DNA of 64,000 nucleotides from Jejuia sp047345485 (GCF_047345485.1 NZ_JBLFEN010000001.1:310001-374000), one strand, 5' to 3'. Positions 9,616 to 18,140 are shown, counted from the first letter of the stretch. Notes: generated from the letters alone by a model not told the origin. Numbers and translations: made by a program.

Positions 9616-10173
9616 TTAAACAGCATCTGCACCATCATCTTCGCTATGCTTACTTTCTATAGCATCTTTTTCTACTAGTGTTACTGCTTTTTGCAACATT
9701 AGGTTGTTGGGGTAGGTTACTAAATCTCCATTTTCTAGTCTTAAATGTAGTTGAAAAGCCTGTATATCTTCTATAATTGCTGTTACAGGAAAATCTTTAT
9801 CATGAATAGAAATTTTATCGCCAACTTTATATGGGAAGTTAAAAAACATAATAATACCTGAAGTAATATTGCTTAAAATTGACCAAATAGCAAAAAGGGC
9901 TATACCAATAATTGCAAATACAGAAGAGAATATAACAGCAATATCATGAAATTTTGCACCTAAAACGAACGATTGTAGCAAAACACCTATAATTAAAAGC
10001 GAAACCGTTACGTATCTGCGCATTAATCTAATTCTAGCATCATTTATACCGCTTTTACTGCCTATTTTCTTAATAAGAGCATTAGTGGTTATACCAACTA
10101 TTAATAGTAAACCTATAACAAAGGCAGTTTGTATAATTTGGGTTTGGTAAGATTCAAAAAAACGTGCTATCAT
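9616..10173 (-). CDS. Small MscS-family mechanosensitive channel
   Basis: A 185-residue membrane protein with about three N-terminal hydrophobic helices and a beta-rich MscS domain (SNITSGIIMFFNFPYKVGDK, then an IEDIQAFQLHLRLENGDLV segment and YPNNLMLQK). The NxxxG/PYxxGDxI stretch is typical of the pore-lining helix and following beta domain of MscS channels. It lacks the long C-terminal alpha/beta domain of E. coli MscS, so it is a minimal version. Expected to release solutes on membrane tension. It sits between the lipoprotein and corA genes with short gaps, consistent with one transcript. Confidence 0.85.
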   Translation of the reverse strand: MIARFFESYQTQIIQTAFVIGLLLIVGITTNALIKKIGSKSGINDARIRLMRRYVTVSLLIIGVLLQSFVLGAKFHDIAVIFSSVFAIIGIALFAIWSILSNITSGIIMFFNFPYKVGDKISIHDKDFPVTAIIEDIQAFQLHLRLENGDLVTYPNNLMLQKAVTLVEKDAIESKHSEDDGADAV

Positions 10174-10214
10174 ATTATATAATGGTTGCTTATATCACAA
10201 AGATACATGCAATA

Positions 10215-11138
10215 TTAGTGGAGTTGTAAAGTATCTCTCAAAACTTCGCTAGAGTTGTTGTTTTTTTGCCAGTAAGGTGATTTTATAGTTTTTAATTTGC
10301 TAGCTTTTGTGGTCATTGTATTACCTCCACTTTTAAATGTTTCTTCCCAACTTAAAATATCATACGGAAATGTAGGATTAAAATTTATTTTTAAAGTTCT
10401 ATTAAGGTTTTTGTATTTAAGTTGATAAGAACTATCAGTTAATAAAGCTTCTGCTTTATAAGCTTTTATGGTTATATGCTTTAGTCTTGTATACTCAAAA
10501 GATGGAATAATATCTATATTTCCTGTAGGTAAGGATTTTGGATTGATGCGCAACTGCGTCCATAATTCGTTTTCTAATATAGTTTTATCCAGTTTAAAAT
10601 TTTCATCGGCTTCTCCTTGAAAGTAGGAGTGCGATGTAATATTGAATGTTTCTTTGTTGTTTAATTGTGCATATACATGGCCACACCATTCTTGCATAGA
10701 GCTTGATATTTTTAAAGCATGCCGATTGTTAGTCACCGGATAAAAAGTACTTTGCATGATAGCATAAGGATAAATACCTGTATTGAAATTTTTAGTGGCA
10801 TTTAACTTTAAAACAGGAATATTACTAGCACTTTGGTTATCTGCTTTTACTTGTATCTCTGGTAAAAACGGCTCGGTTACAAAAATTAAAACGGCATTCC
10901 CCTCGCGTAATTCTCCATAACGTGCTTGCTCTAATTTGTAAGATGAAATTTCTGCTTTTCCGGCATACCAATAATCTTTAAACGCTTCACTTAAAGGTTG
11001 GGCTGGTTTTTTATTCTCAATTTTAGTGTTTGTGGCTAAAAGGTCTTTAGATTTTAACTCTTTTTTACAGCTAAAAAGTATAGTAGAGGATAAAACTATT
11101 GTAATTGATACGTATACGAATTTGACAGATGTTTTCAT
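10215..11138 (-). CDS. Conserved lipoprotein of unknown function
   Basis: A 307-residue lipoprotein. The signal peptide ends in ILFSC with the acceptor Cys at residue 24, followed by KKE. The mature protein is mixed beta and charged, with recognisable stretches KDYWYAGKAEISSYKLEQ and SMQEWCGHVYAQLNN. I know no described domain for it. It lies 29 bp after maf and 41 bp before the MscS gene in the same direction, so it is probably cotranscribed with them, but the neighbours do not suggest a shared pathway. Envelope location follows from the lipobox; the function is open. Confidence 0.75.
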   Translation of the reverse strand: MKTSVKFVYVSITIVLSSTILFSCKKELKSKDLLATNTKIENKKPAQPLSEAFKDYWYAGKAEISSYKLEQARYGELREGNAVLIFVTEPFLPEIQVKADNQSASNIPVLKLNATKNFNTGIYPYAIMQSTFYPVTNNRHALKISSSMQEWCGHVYAQLNNKETFNITSHSYFQGEADENFKLDKTILENELWTQLRINPKSLPTGNIDIIPSFEYTRLKHITIKAYKAEALLTDSSYQLKYKNLNRTLKINFNPTFPYDILSWEETFKSGGNTMTTKASKLKTIKSPYWQKNNNSSEVLRDTLQLH

Positions 11139-11167
11139 AAGAATTCATTTTTTATAAAACTACAAAC

Positions 11168-11761
11168 TTAGTGATGGTTTGCAATAGTATTTAACGTTTT
11201 GTAAACAAGGTGTATTGGTAATCCCATAACGTTAAAATAGTTGCCTTCTATTTTGGTAACGCCTATTTGCCCAATCCAATCTTGTATGCCGTAGGCGCCT
11301 GCTTTATCAAAAGGTTTATAAGTTGTAATGTAGTATTTGATTTCGTCATCTGTTAAGGCTTTAAAGGTGACTTTTGTAGTATTATAAACAGTTTTTTTAA
11401 ATGTAGTAGTGGTAAAGCAAACTGATGTTATTACTTCATGCGTTGCATTACTTAGAGATTTTAAAGTTGAAAAGGCTTCCGTATTATTGTTCGGTTTTCC
11501 TAATGCTTTATTTTGATGCCAAACTATGGTATCACTGGTTATTAATATATCATTAGCTTGCAATTCTTCTTTAAAGGGCAAGGCTTTAAGTTGTGCTAAA
11601 TAATTGCTGATTTCAAAATGTGTTAGTCGCGGCGGATATTCTTCTTTTACTGATTTTAACCTAATTTCAAAATCTAACCCAAGGTCTTTAAAAAAAGCTT
11701 GTCGCCTAGGAGATTGCGATGCTAAAATTATATGATGGTGTTTAAGGGTTTCGTTTAGCAC
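11168..11761 (-). CDS. maf: Maf-like nucleoside triphosphate pyrophosphatase
   Basis: Hydrolyses non-canonical or modified nucleoside triphosphates to monophosphates (Maf/YhdE family, cytoplasm). At 197 residues it is the normal family length. Motifs visible are ASQSPRRQ (residues 14-21, phosphate binding), ITSDTIVW with catalytic Asp77, LGKP (87-90), and KAGAYGIQDWIG near the C-terminus. The start is GTG at 11761, two bases after the stop of the prenyltransferase gene, so translational coupling is likely. Whether it prefers dTTP/UTP or m7GTP cannot be told from sequence. Confidence 0.9.
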   Translation of the reverse strand: MLNETLKHHHIILASQSPRRQAFFKDLGLDFEIRLKSVKEEYPPRLTHFEISNYLAQLKALPFKEELQANDILITSDTIVWHQNKALGKPNNNTEAFSTLKSLSNATHEVITSVCFTTTTFKKTVYNTTKVTFKALTDDEIKYYITTYKPFDKAGAYGIQDWIGQIGVTKIEGNYFNVMGLPIHLVYKTLNTIANHH

Positions 11762-11763
11762 AA

Positions 11764-12675
11764 TTAAAAAATTATAAAGTTGTATAAAAATAACGAAAGC
11801 ATACCAAATAGCATAACCAATTTGTATAATGACGAAATGTTATGAAAATCCTGCTTAGTTTTTGCGCTCATTAGCTTTAAGCTGATGTAGATAAGCGGTG
11901 CAATTACTACTGCTAAAAAGTAAATTAATGCAATTTGGTATTTGTAAAACTCTGATACTACATAAAAAATAAGTAGAATTATAGGGATCTTATTTAGAAC
12001 AATAGCCACGTTTATAGTGCGTTTTCTACCAATGGCAATAGGTAAGGTGTTTAAGCCAGTTTTATAATCGCCATCTATATCTTCAATGTCTTTTACAATT
12101 TCTCTTAAAAAATTAATCATGAAAGCAAATAGAGCATACTCTAAAATGATTTTGAAAAATATAAGTTGAATATTTTTATTAAAAGCCGTTAGGTTTGGTG
12201 TTAATTCAAATAAACCTACAATCAAAATACTAGAAGCTACTAATACAGAAATTACAATATTGCCAATAAGTAGAATACCTTTTAAATAAGAAGCATATAG
12301 GTATAAAAGTGCTGAAATAATTATAAAAATACTAAAGAACGCACTTTTACCCACGCGTTGTGATAGGTAGAAACCAACAAAAACACCCAACACATTAAGA
12401 ACTATAAAAAGGTGATAAGCTGTTTTTTCTGATATGGTTTTGCCTACAATCAGCTTATCGGGTTTATTGATAAAATCAGTATCTATATCACAAATATCGT
12501 TAATAACATTTCCAGCTGCGGCGATACAAATAGTAGCTATTATTAATAATGTAATTCCAAATCCATCTAAGGCTGTTTTTACACCAAAAGGCTCCAGTAA
12601 AGCATATTTAATTAATAGTTGTACAAGTACAATCATCAACAAATTTTTCCAACGGATGAGATTTAAAATATTCAA
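11764..12675 (-). CDS. UbiA-type prenyltransferase, probably geranylgeranylglycerol-phosphate geranylgeranyltransferase-like
   Basis: A 303-residue integral membrane protein with about eight to nine helices and the two aspartate-rich motifs of the UbiA superfamily: NDICDIDTD (Asn59 to Asp67) and a second, KDIEDIDGD, about 120 residues on. These bind Mg2+-diphosphate of the prenyl donor. The overall pattern matches the (GG)GP geranylgeranyltransferase subgroup found in archaea and many Bacteroidota rather than menaquinone MenA. That assignment is from recall of family patterns and is less certain than UbiA itself. The start is TTG at 12675. It lies in a run with maf downstream and the KdsC-like gene 132 bp upstream. 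Confidence 0.83.
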   Translation of the reverse strand: MNILNLIRWKNLLMIVLVQLLIKYALLEPFGVKTALDGFGITLLIIATICIAAAGNVINDICDIDTDFINKPDKLIVGKTISEKTAYHLFIVLNVLGVFVGFYLSQRVGKSAFFSIFIIISALLYLYASYLKGILLIGNIVISVLVASSILIVGLFELTPNLTAFNKNIQLIFFKIILEYALFAFMINFLREIVKDIEDIDGDYKTGLNTLPIAIGRKRTINVAIVLNKIPIILLIFYVVSEFYKYQIALIYFLAVVIAPLIYISLKLMSAKTKQDFHNISSLYKLVMLFGMLSLFLYNFIIF

Positions 12676-12807
12676 AAGGGTAAAATCATATTACTATCAT
12701 AAGTATTTGAGTGTAAGGTAATTTTTTAGAGTAGCATTAATTAAAAATATAAACAAGAAAAATAACTTTTAAGCTTTTTTAGCCAACAGCCAAAAGCCAA
12801 AAACTAA

Positions 12808-13338
12808 TCAATCATACTTAGCATTAAAATTACCACTCCATTTTCCTTGTACTTTCAATACTTGCTCAATAACGTCACGAACCGCACCTTTGCCACCACC
12901 TTTATGCGATATGTATTTTGAAATCGCTTTAATTTCTGGAACCGCATCTTGCGGGCAACAAGGGAGACCAATGCCTTTCATAACTGGATAGTCTGGAATA
13001 TCATCTCCCATGTATAATACATTTTTAGGCTGTATATTATTTTTAGATAAGTAATCATCTAGTTGCTCAATTTTAGTGTGCGCCCCCAAATAAATATCAG
13101 TAATACCTAAACCTTTAAGGCGTATGCGTACACCTTCATTACTGCCACCAGAAATAATACACATATTATACCCTTTGTCAATCGCTGTTTTAAGTGCGTA
13201 TCCATCTTTTACATTCATAGTACGCAACATTTCTCCAGTAGATGTTACGTGTAGCGTACCATCAGTAAGTACACCATCAATATCAAAAATAAATGTAGTG
13301 ATTTGGTTTAAATATTCTTTATAACTTTTATCTGCCAT
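12808..13338 (-). CDS. KdsC-like HAD phosphatase
   Basis: A 176-residue HAD-superfamily hydrolase of the compact C0 (cap-less) type, like 3-deoxy-D-manno-octulosonate 8-phosphate phosphatase. Motif I is FDIDGVLTDG (nucleophile Asp19, acid/base Asp21), motif II lies around IISGGSNEG, and motif IV is YMGDDIPDYPVM. The length and the GGKGAVRD C-terminal tail match KdsC (which has GGxGAxRE). In KDO synthesis it would release KDO from KDO-8-phosphate for LPS cores, though flavobacterial members may act on other sugar phosphates. Its ATG overlaps the end of the DUF2520 gene by 11 bp, indicating coupling. Confidence 0.87.
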   Translation of the reverse strand: MADKSYKEYLNQITTFIFDIDGVLTDGTLHVTSTGEMLRTMNVKDGYALKTAIDKGYNMCIISGGSNEGVRIRLKGLGITDIYLGAHTKIEQLDDYLSKNNIQPKNVLYMGDDIPDYPVMKGIGLPCCPQDAVPEIKAISKYISHKGGGKGAVRDVIEQVLKVQGKWSGNFNAKYD

Positions 13339-14086
13339 GAGTGTTTTTAATGGATTGGGTTAGTAGTTTATAAATATCTTTATGCACATCGCTTTTTAAA
13401 AGCGAAAGATGTGTTTTTATGGTTTTGGTATCATTGCGTTTTGCAGGACCAGTTTGTGCCATGTATGGCGATATATCCTGTACTTTTTTTGCAGTTTCTA
13501 GTATCAGTGGCTTTAATAAATCAAATTCTGCTGCTTCAGACTCTGCAATCTCATGTGCAATACGATACATTTGGTTGGTAAAGTTATTTACGTACACCGC
13601 CGCTAGATGCAAAACCTTACGCTGATCGCTATTTATTTTCTTTACAGGGCTTCCTAATTCTAATGCTATTTGCTTTAAAATAGGATAATCCTTTTTATCG
13701 AGCGTTTCAATACAAATGGGCACATCTGCAAAATCTAGAGTTGCCTTTTTACTAAATGATTGTAATGGATAAAATACACCACGTTTTAATTTGCTATCTA
13801 AATCGTGAACATTTACGCTTCCAGAAGTATGTACAACCAACTTATCTTTAAAAGGCAATGACGCCGATACTTGCGCAATAGCATCATCACTTACGGCAAT
13901 TATATAAACATCAGCATCAGTTAAGGTATTAATATCATCTGTTATATCAACTTGGTTTTTATAATGCGTAATTATATTTAAATCTCTGCTAAACCATTGT
14001 TTTACATATATTTGATTTATTTTAATTAAAGCTTTAAATAAATGTGTAGCAACATTGCCAGCACCAATAAGTGTTACAGAAATCAT
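13328..14086 (-). CDS. DUF2520 Rossmann-fold protein
   Basis: A 252-residue protein with an N-terminal dinucleotide-binding fold, GAGNVATHL at residues 8-16, followed by alternating beta/alpha to about residue 125 (VVHTSGSVN). A helical C-terminal domain, DUF2520, contains LAAVYVNNFTNQMYRIA. The architecture resembles pyrroline-5-carboxylate reductase and ProC-like oxidoreductases, but the substrate is not known. It is the first gene of the minus-strand run and overlaps the KdsC-like phosphatase gene by 11 bp. This pairing is common in Bacteroidota and suggests a functional link that has not, to my knowledge, been explained. Confidence 0.85.
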   Translation of the reverse strand: MISVTLIGAGNVATHLFKALIKINQIYVKQWFSRDLNIITHYKNQVDITDDINTLTDADVYIIAVSDDAIAQVSASLPFKDKLVVHTSGSVNVHDLDSKLKRGVFYPLQSFSKKATLDFADVPICIETLDKKDYPILKQIALELGSPVKKINSDQRKVLHLAAVYVNNFTNQMYRIAHEIAESEAAEFDLLKPLILETAKKVQDISPYMAQTGPAKRNDTKTIKTHLSLLKSDVHKDIYKLLTQSIKNTHGR

Positions 14087-14153
14087 AACGCTAAAATAAG
14101 TAAGAATTCCGTTTTTTAGCCATGAAGTGTTATTTAAATTTTACTTTTGAATT

Positions 14154-14540
14154 ATGGATAAACAAGATTTAAAAACCAGAGAAGATGTTTACTTAGTGGT
14201 AAGCTCGTTTTACAAAAAGATTAGAAATAATGACATTTTAGGGCCTTTCTTTAATGAGACTATTAAAGATTGGAACGCGCACTTAGAAGTATTGACTACA
14301 TTTTGGGAATCGAGCTTATTTTTAAAAACACGCTATACGGGAGACCCTATAAAAGCGCATACCGAAGTAGATAAAATGTTTAATCATAGTATTTCACACA
14401 CACATTTTGGTTTATGGCTAAACTTATGGTTTGAGACTATAGATGAATTATTTGAGGGTGATTATGCTGAAAACGCAAAACGACGCGCCAGAAAAATGAG
14501 CACCTTTATACATTTAAAAATTTTTGAGGCTAGAAATTGA
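14154..14540 (+). CDS. Group III truncated haemoglobin
   Basis: A 128-residue single-domain globin of the 2-over-2 (truncated) type. The order of features fits group III: a short N-terminal helix, SFYKKIRNNDILGPFFNE, the distal region with HLEVLTTFWESSLFLKTRYTGD, and a histidine-rich F region SISHTHFGLWL that supplies the proximal His. It would bind haem, with O2/NO chemistry in the cytoplasm suggested for the family. It stands alone, divergent from the DUF2520 gene with 67 bp between starts. Group assignment is by pattern, not by alignment. Confidence 0.85.
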   Translation: MDKQDLKTREDVYLVVSSFYKKIRNNDILGPFFNETIKDWNAHLEVLTTFWESSLFLKTRYTGDPIKAHTEVDKMFNHSISHTHFGLWLNLWFETIDELFEGDYAENAKRRARKMSTFIHLKIFEARN

Positions 14541-14649
14541 ATTCTATAAAAACCGCTTACGCTCAATTATTTCGGCTTATTAATCGAAATTAGATTAAGA
14601 AACTTCATGTTAATATAATCAACCAAAATCACACCTGCTCAATAGCGAT

Positions 14650-15144
14650 TCATTTCAAAGATTTCTCCATCACAAAATCATCCATAACAAAACCGTTCCC
14701 TATATCCATAACTACAGATCTAATATTCTTAAAACCTAAAGCTTCATAAGCTTTTATAGCTACTGCGTTATTTTTATTTACTGTTAAGCAAATAGTGTCA
14801 CATATTAAATTTGTTGCCTTTGTTTCAATAAAATGTAAAGCATTTTTACCAAAACCTTTACCGCGTTCAAGTTTCAAAACATATATTTTACTGATAAATA
14901 GTGAGCTGTCACGTTTTTGGATAGCAATATAGCCAATAGCAGTAGTTTTAAACATCAAAATAAAATATTGGTAGCCTTCTTTAACCTGTGCGCTAATTGT
15001 TTTTGCAGATTGAAACCTTTGTAACATATATGCTACTTGATTTTCACCAATAATAGGGGTGTAGTGCTCCTCCCAAATAGTTGTTGCTAAAAAAGCTATA
15101 GTAGTAAAATGCGCTTCATTATTAGCTTTTAAAAAAGTAATCAT
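14650..15144 (-). CDS. GNAT family N-acetyltransferase
   Basis: A 164-residue GNAT fold with the acetyl-CoA loop LERGKGFGKNAL (R/QxxGxG/A) in the middle and the C-terminal YEALGFKNI segment that closes the fold. The start is placed at the ATG at 15144, which overlaps the TGA of the haemolysin III gene in an ATGA arrangement. A longer frame to 15207 exists, but its 21 extra residues would lie wholly inside the upstream gene. The acceptor is unknown; small-molecule or protein N-termini are both possible. Confidence 0.85.
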   Translation of the reverse strand: MITFLKANNEAHFTTIAFLATTIWEEHYTPIIGENQVAYMLQRFQSAKTISAQVKEGYQYFILMFKTTAIGYIAIQKRDSSLFISKIYVLKLERGKGFGKNALHFIETKATNLICDTICLTVNKNNAVAIKAYEALGFKNIRSVVMDIGNGFVMDDFVMEKSLK

Positions 15145-15767
15145 ATCACATATAAAAATATCATCAAAAAATGAAATATAGCACCAGCCAATACAAAAAT
15201 ATGCCATATTACATGATTGTATGGTATTTTTTCAATCACATAAAAAATAATGCCAACGGTATACGCTACGCCACCTGCAAACAAAAACAATATGCCATTA
15301 GCATCTATAAGTTGTGATAATGTAGTAAAATCAAAAATAATAAGCCAACCCATAGCTAAGTATAGTAATGTAGAGAATAGCTCAAACCGTCCAGTAAAAA
15401 ATGTTTTTAAAACCACACCAAAAACGGCAATGCCCCAAACCACGTAAAATAGCGTCCATCCTAAACTTTGTTCTAATGTAATAAGTAATACAGGTGTGTA
15501 GGTACCAGCTATTAGCAGGTAAATACTAATATGGTCTATAATTCTTAAAAAGCGTTTTTTGCGTTCGGTTTTAGCCGCATGATAAAATGCAGAAGCAGAA
15601 AATAAAATAATAATAGAAAACCCATAAATAATAACACTTGTTAAGCTATAATCGGTTTTTCTAGTATCAGAAACAATTAAAAGCGCAAGTGCTATAATAC
15701 CAAAAACAGCACCTATAGCATGCGTAATTGTGTTCAGTTTTTCTTCAGTAGCAGATTGTATACGCAT
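15141..15767 (-). CDS. Haemolysin III family membrane protein (YqfA/PAQR type)
   Basis: A 208-residue protein with seven predicted hydrophobic helices. The family signatures are an N-terminal EEKLNTITHAIGAVFG, AFYHAAKTERKKRFLRIIDH (SxxxH and D of the presumed metal site) and the final PYNHVIWHIFVLAGAIFHF (HxxxH). Members belong to the CREST/PAQR superfamily of membrane hydrolases; the haemolysin label is historical. The start ATG overlaps the stop of the DUF4294 gene by one base (TAATG), and its stop overlaps the GNAT start, so the three genes form a tightly coupled unit. Confidence 0.9.
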   Translation of the reverse strand: MRIQSATEEKLNTITHAIGAVFGIIALALLIVSDTRKTDYSLTSVIIYGFSIIILFSASAFYHAAKTERKKRFLRIIDHISIYLLIAGTYTPVLLITLEQSLGWTLFYVVWGIAVFGVVLKTFFTGRFELFSTLLYLAMGWLIIFDFTTLSQLIDANGILFLFAGGVAYTVGIIFYVIEKIPYNHVIWHIFVLAGAIFHFLMIFLYVI

Positions 15768-16450
15768 TACTGTTGGCTATTGGTTTTGTTGTAAACCCAC
15801 TTATCCGTTAGTTCGTAAAAATCAATATTTAATTTAGACTTCTGTCGTTCTAATCGACCACTCTGGAAGTTGCGCTGTAAAACATCTTCAATTAAGTAAT
15901 CCTCTTTATCACCCCACGGGTCGTATTCTTTTTTCAACTTAATATCAAAAACATTAGCCGTAGTATTATACCAAAATGCACGCCAACCGTTACGTAACTC
16001 TTTCACCAAATCAAAAGTTGTACGCCCCGTTTGTCGGTGTATCAGTTTCACTAAAATCTGCCCTTCAGTACGCGTTAATTTTTTTAATTCATCCGAAAAT
16101 TCCCCTTCAATATACTTCTGTACCTTTTTAGTATACCGCTTTTTTTGCCGCTGTTTTTTAAGCGTTTTTAAATGTCTTGATAAAGAGTCTAAACGTTCAG
16201 CAGCCATTTTTGCGTAAGGATAAACCTTTATCGTTTTGCGGCGCAAAATCAAATACCTAATTCTATCCTTTTTGCTATCAAACTTCAACTTATGCAATAG
16301 CATTACCTCATCCAAATCTATCGCTGTTTTTGGTATAGAGTCGCCCTCTACAACAATGTAAGTAACATCGGTAGAGTCTTGGTCTATCTCATTAACTTGA
16401 GCAAACCCAAAAAAGGAAAAAAGAAAACTTATATATATTAAAAACTTCAT
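15767..16450 (-). CDS. DUF4294 domain protein
   Basis: A 227-residue exported protein with a signal peptide ending at FGFAQ (residue 18). The core holds the basic, helical region RKTIKVYPYAKMAAERLDSL and KLIHRQTGRTTFDLVKELR, followed by an FDIKLKKEYDPWGDKEDYLIE segment. This pattern is DUF4294, a Bacteroidota family of unknown function. Presumed periplasmic. It is first in a three-gene coupled unit with the haemolysin III and GNAT genes. Upstream lies a palindromic repeat element. Confidence 0.8.
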   Translation of the reverse strand: MKFLIYISFLFSFFGFAQVNEIDQDSTDVTYIVVEGDSIPKTAIDLDEVMLLHKLKFDSKKDRIRYLILRRKTIKVYPYAKMAAERLDSLSRHLKTLKKQRQKKRYTKKVQKYIEGEFSDELKKLTRTEGQILVKLIHRQTGRTTFDLVKELRNGWRAFWYNTTANVFDIKLKKEYDPWGDKEDYLIEDVLQRNFQSGRLERQKSKLNIDFYELTDKWVYNKTNSQQ

Positions 16451-16606
16451 ATTAAATATCTAGGAGCAATTTCAATACCAAAATTAATAATTTACAAGTT
16501 GCTACACTAGTTTATCTTTAAATTCAATATTTTTTTTAGCATTACCCCGTATTTTATCGTTAATCTTTTTATATCAAAGAACATAAAGTAGGGTTTAAGA
16601 TAATAA

Positions 16607-16691
16607 GGGCTTTAATATGTACGGGGTCGGGCTATCCGCTATATCTTTTTTGAAGAAAATCAAAAAAGGATGCCGCTACTATCCCTAATGC
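16607..16691 (+). repeat. Dispersed palindromic intergenic element, copy A
   Basis: An imperfect palindrome filling much of the 340-bp gap between the DUF4294 gene and the M42 peptidase. Order: GGGC-TTTA, the motif GGGGTCGGGCT (16623-16633), a central hairpin CTTTTTTGA/TCAAAAAAG with a 6-base loop (16645-16668), then ATCCCTAATGC at the end. The same order and motifs recur at 44366-44468. It resembles REP-type elements. The rest of this gap shows no gene. Confidence 0.7.
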
Positions 16692-16790
16692 GAGAAACGT
16701 CCATAAATTTCAACACCAGATAAATAAAAATGCACTTCTAGAACTTTAAAATCATATTAATATTTTATTTTAGAGGAAAATATTAAACAC

Positions 16791-17879
16791 ATGGCAAAAA
16801 AGACGATTTTAAACAAAAAATCATTAGAATTCTTAGAAAAATATTTAAATAATGCGGCACCAACAGGTTATGAGTGGGAAGGACAAAAGTTATGGATGGA
16901 TTATCTAAAACCTTATGTAGATGAGTTTATAACCGATACTTACGGAACAGCTGTTGGGATTATTAACCCTGAAGCAAAATATAAAGTAGTAATAGAAGGA
17001 CATGCCGATGAAATTTCGTGGTATGTAAATTATATTAGTGATAACGGTTTAATTTACGTGATTAGAAATGGTGGTAGCGATCACCAAATTGCACCAAGTA
17101 AAGTAGTAAACATTCATACAAAAAACGGCATAGTTAAAGGTGTTTTTGGGTGGCCAGCAATACATACAAGAAATCGCTCTAAAGAAGAACCTCCAAAACC
17201 AGATAATATTTTTATAGACTGTGGTTGTAAAGATAAAGAAGAGGTTGAAAAACTAGGCGTACACGTTGGCTGTGTGATTACGTATCCTGATGAATTTCAC
17301 GTTTTAAATGGCGATAAATTTGTATGTCGTGCTATTGATAATCGCATGGGTGGTTTTATGATAGCAGAAGTTGCACGTTTATTAAAAGAAAATAAAAAAG
17401 AGTTACCATTTGGCGTATATGTAACGAACGCTGTACAAGAAGAAATTGGTTTACGTGGTGCAGAAATGATTACCCAAACCATTAAACCCAATGTAGCTAT
17501 AGTCACAGATGTAACACACGATACTACAACCCCAATGATAGAAAAGAAAAAGGCAGGACACTTAGAGATAGGTAAGGGGCCAGTTGTAGCTTATGCACCA
17601 GCGGTACAGCAAAAATTACGTGATTTAATAACAGATACGGCAGAAGCTAAAAACATACCGTTTCAGCGCTCTGCATTGTCTAGAGCTACTGGAACAGATA
17701 CTGATGCTTTTGCTTACAGTAATGGAGGTGTGGCATCTGCATTAATTTCATTACCATTACGTTACATGCATACCACTGTAGAAATGGTGCATAGAGAAGA
17801 CGTAGAAAACGTTATTAAATTAATATATGAAACTATTTTAAAGATTAAAGACGGCGATAGTTTTAGTTATTTTGAATAG
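16791..17879 (+). CDS. M42 family metallopeptidase
   Basis: A 362-residue dinuclear zinc aminopeptidase related to glutamyl and tetrahedral aminopeptidases and FrvX-type proteins. All metal ligands and catalytic residues can be placed: His71 with Asp73 in EGHADE, bridging Asp183 in AIDNRMGG, Glu217-Glu218 in QEEIG, Asp240 in VTDVTHDTT, and His327 in RYMHTTVE. Expected to form large cytoplasmic oligomers that degrade short peptides. The ATG at 16791 is preceded by AT-rich sequence and the repeat element. Family call firm, peptide preference unknown. Confidence 0.93.
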   Translation: MAKKTILNKKSLEFLEKYLNNAAPTGYEWEGQKLWMDYLKPYVDEFITDTYGTAVGIINPEAKYKVVIEGHADEISWYVNYISDNGLIYVIRNGGSDHQIAPSKVVNIHTKNGIVKGVFGWPAIHTRNRSKEEPPKPDNIFIDCGCKDKEEVEKLGVHVGCVITYPDEFHVLNGDKFVCRAIDNRMGGFMIAEVARLLKENKKELPFGVYVTNAVQEEIGLRGAEMITQTIKPNVAIVTDVTHDTTTPMIEKKKAGHLEIGKGPVVAYAPAVQQKLRDLITDTAEAKNIPFQRSALSRATGTDTDAFAYSNGGVASALISLPLRYMHTTVEMVHREDVENVIKLIYETILKIKDGDSFSYFE

Positions 17880-17911
17880 CAAAATTTACATCAAAATATA
17901 AAACAATTGTC

Positions 17912-17941
17912 TTGTTTTATTATCAAGATGTTTTATATTTG
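17912..17941 (+). promoter_or_regulatory. Promoter for tRNA-Arg
   Basis: TTG at 17912-17914 and TATATTTG at 17934-17941 with a 19-bp spacer, matching the Bacteroidota -33/-7 consensus (TTG, TAnnTTTG). It ends 32 bp before the tRNA. Confidence 0.75.
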
Positions 17942-17973
17942 CACCGCTTTTAATTTTACAATTATAAGCATTA

Positions 17974-18047
17974 GGGCTCTTAGCTCAGCTGGATAGAGCA
18001 CCTCCCTTCTAAGGAGGCGGTCGAAGGTTCGAATCCTTCAGGGCTCA
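17974..18047 (+). tRNA. tRNA-Arg (anticodon TCT)
   Basis: A 74-base cloverleaf. The anticodon stem CCTCC/GGAGG encloses the loop CTTCTAA (anticodon TCT, reading AGA), the T arm is GAAGG-TTCGAAT-CCTTC, and the acceptor strands GGGCTCT and AGGGCTC pair with two G-U wobbles; discriminator A. CCA is not encoded. A good promoter lies upstream and a hairpin terminator follows at once. Confidence 0.93.
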
Positions 18048-18048
18048 C

Positions 18049-18080
18049 AAAAAGCTTCACTGTAAAGTGGAGCTTTTTTG
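18049..18080 (+). terminator. Terminator after tRNA-Arg
   Basis: Arms AAAGCTTCACT and AGTGGAGCTTT around a GTAA loop, followed by further T residues. A near-copy follows the broken tRNA at 18583-18620. Confidence 0.8.
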
Positions 18081-18140
18081 TTTTAAGATGAATCATTACA
18101 CATACATATTATATTCAAACGCTTTAAATCGCTATTATGT
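18053..18140 (+). repeat. 88-bp exact repeat, left copy at the gap
   Basis: Bases 18053-18140 are identical to 18241-18328, the sequences on either side of the N run. The repeat holds the terminator hairpin and the first 53 bases of a GIY-YIG gene. It is either a true tandem repeat or two contig ends that overlap. Confidence 0.9.
18088..18140 (+). CDS. GIY-YIG endonuclease, 5' fragment cut by assembly gap
   Basis: The first 17 codons of a GIY-YIG family protein (MNHYTYILYSNALNRYY), starting at the ATG at 18088 and running into the N gap. The same 5' end restarts at 18276 after the gap. An upstream in-frame start at 18067 lies inside the terminator hairpin and is not used. Whether this is a separate gene copy or the same gene duplicated by the scaffold join cannot be settled from this sequence. 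Confidence 0.6.

Noticed and set aside
15145..15207. N-terminal extension of the GNAT protein
   Set aside because: It would lie inside the haemolysin III gene; the ATGA overlap start is standard coupling.
18067..18087. Upstream start for the GIY-YIG gene
   Set aside because: It lies inside the tRNA-Arg terminator hairpin; the ATG at 18088 begins the conserved MNHYTYILYS.
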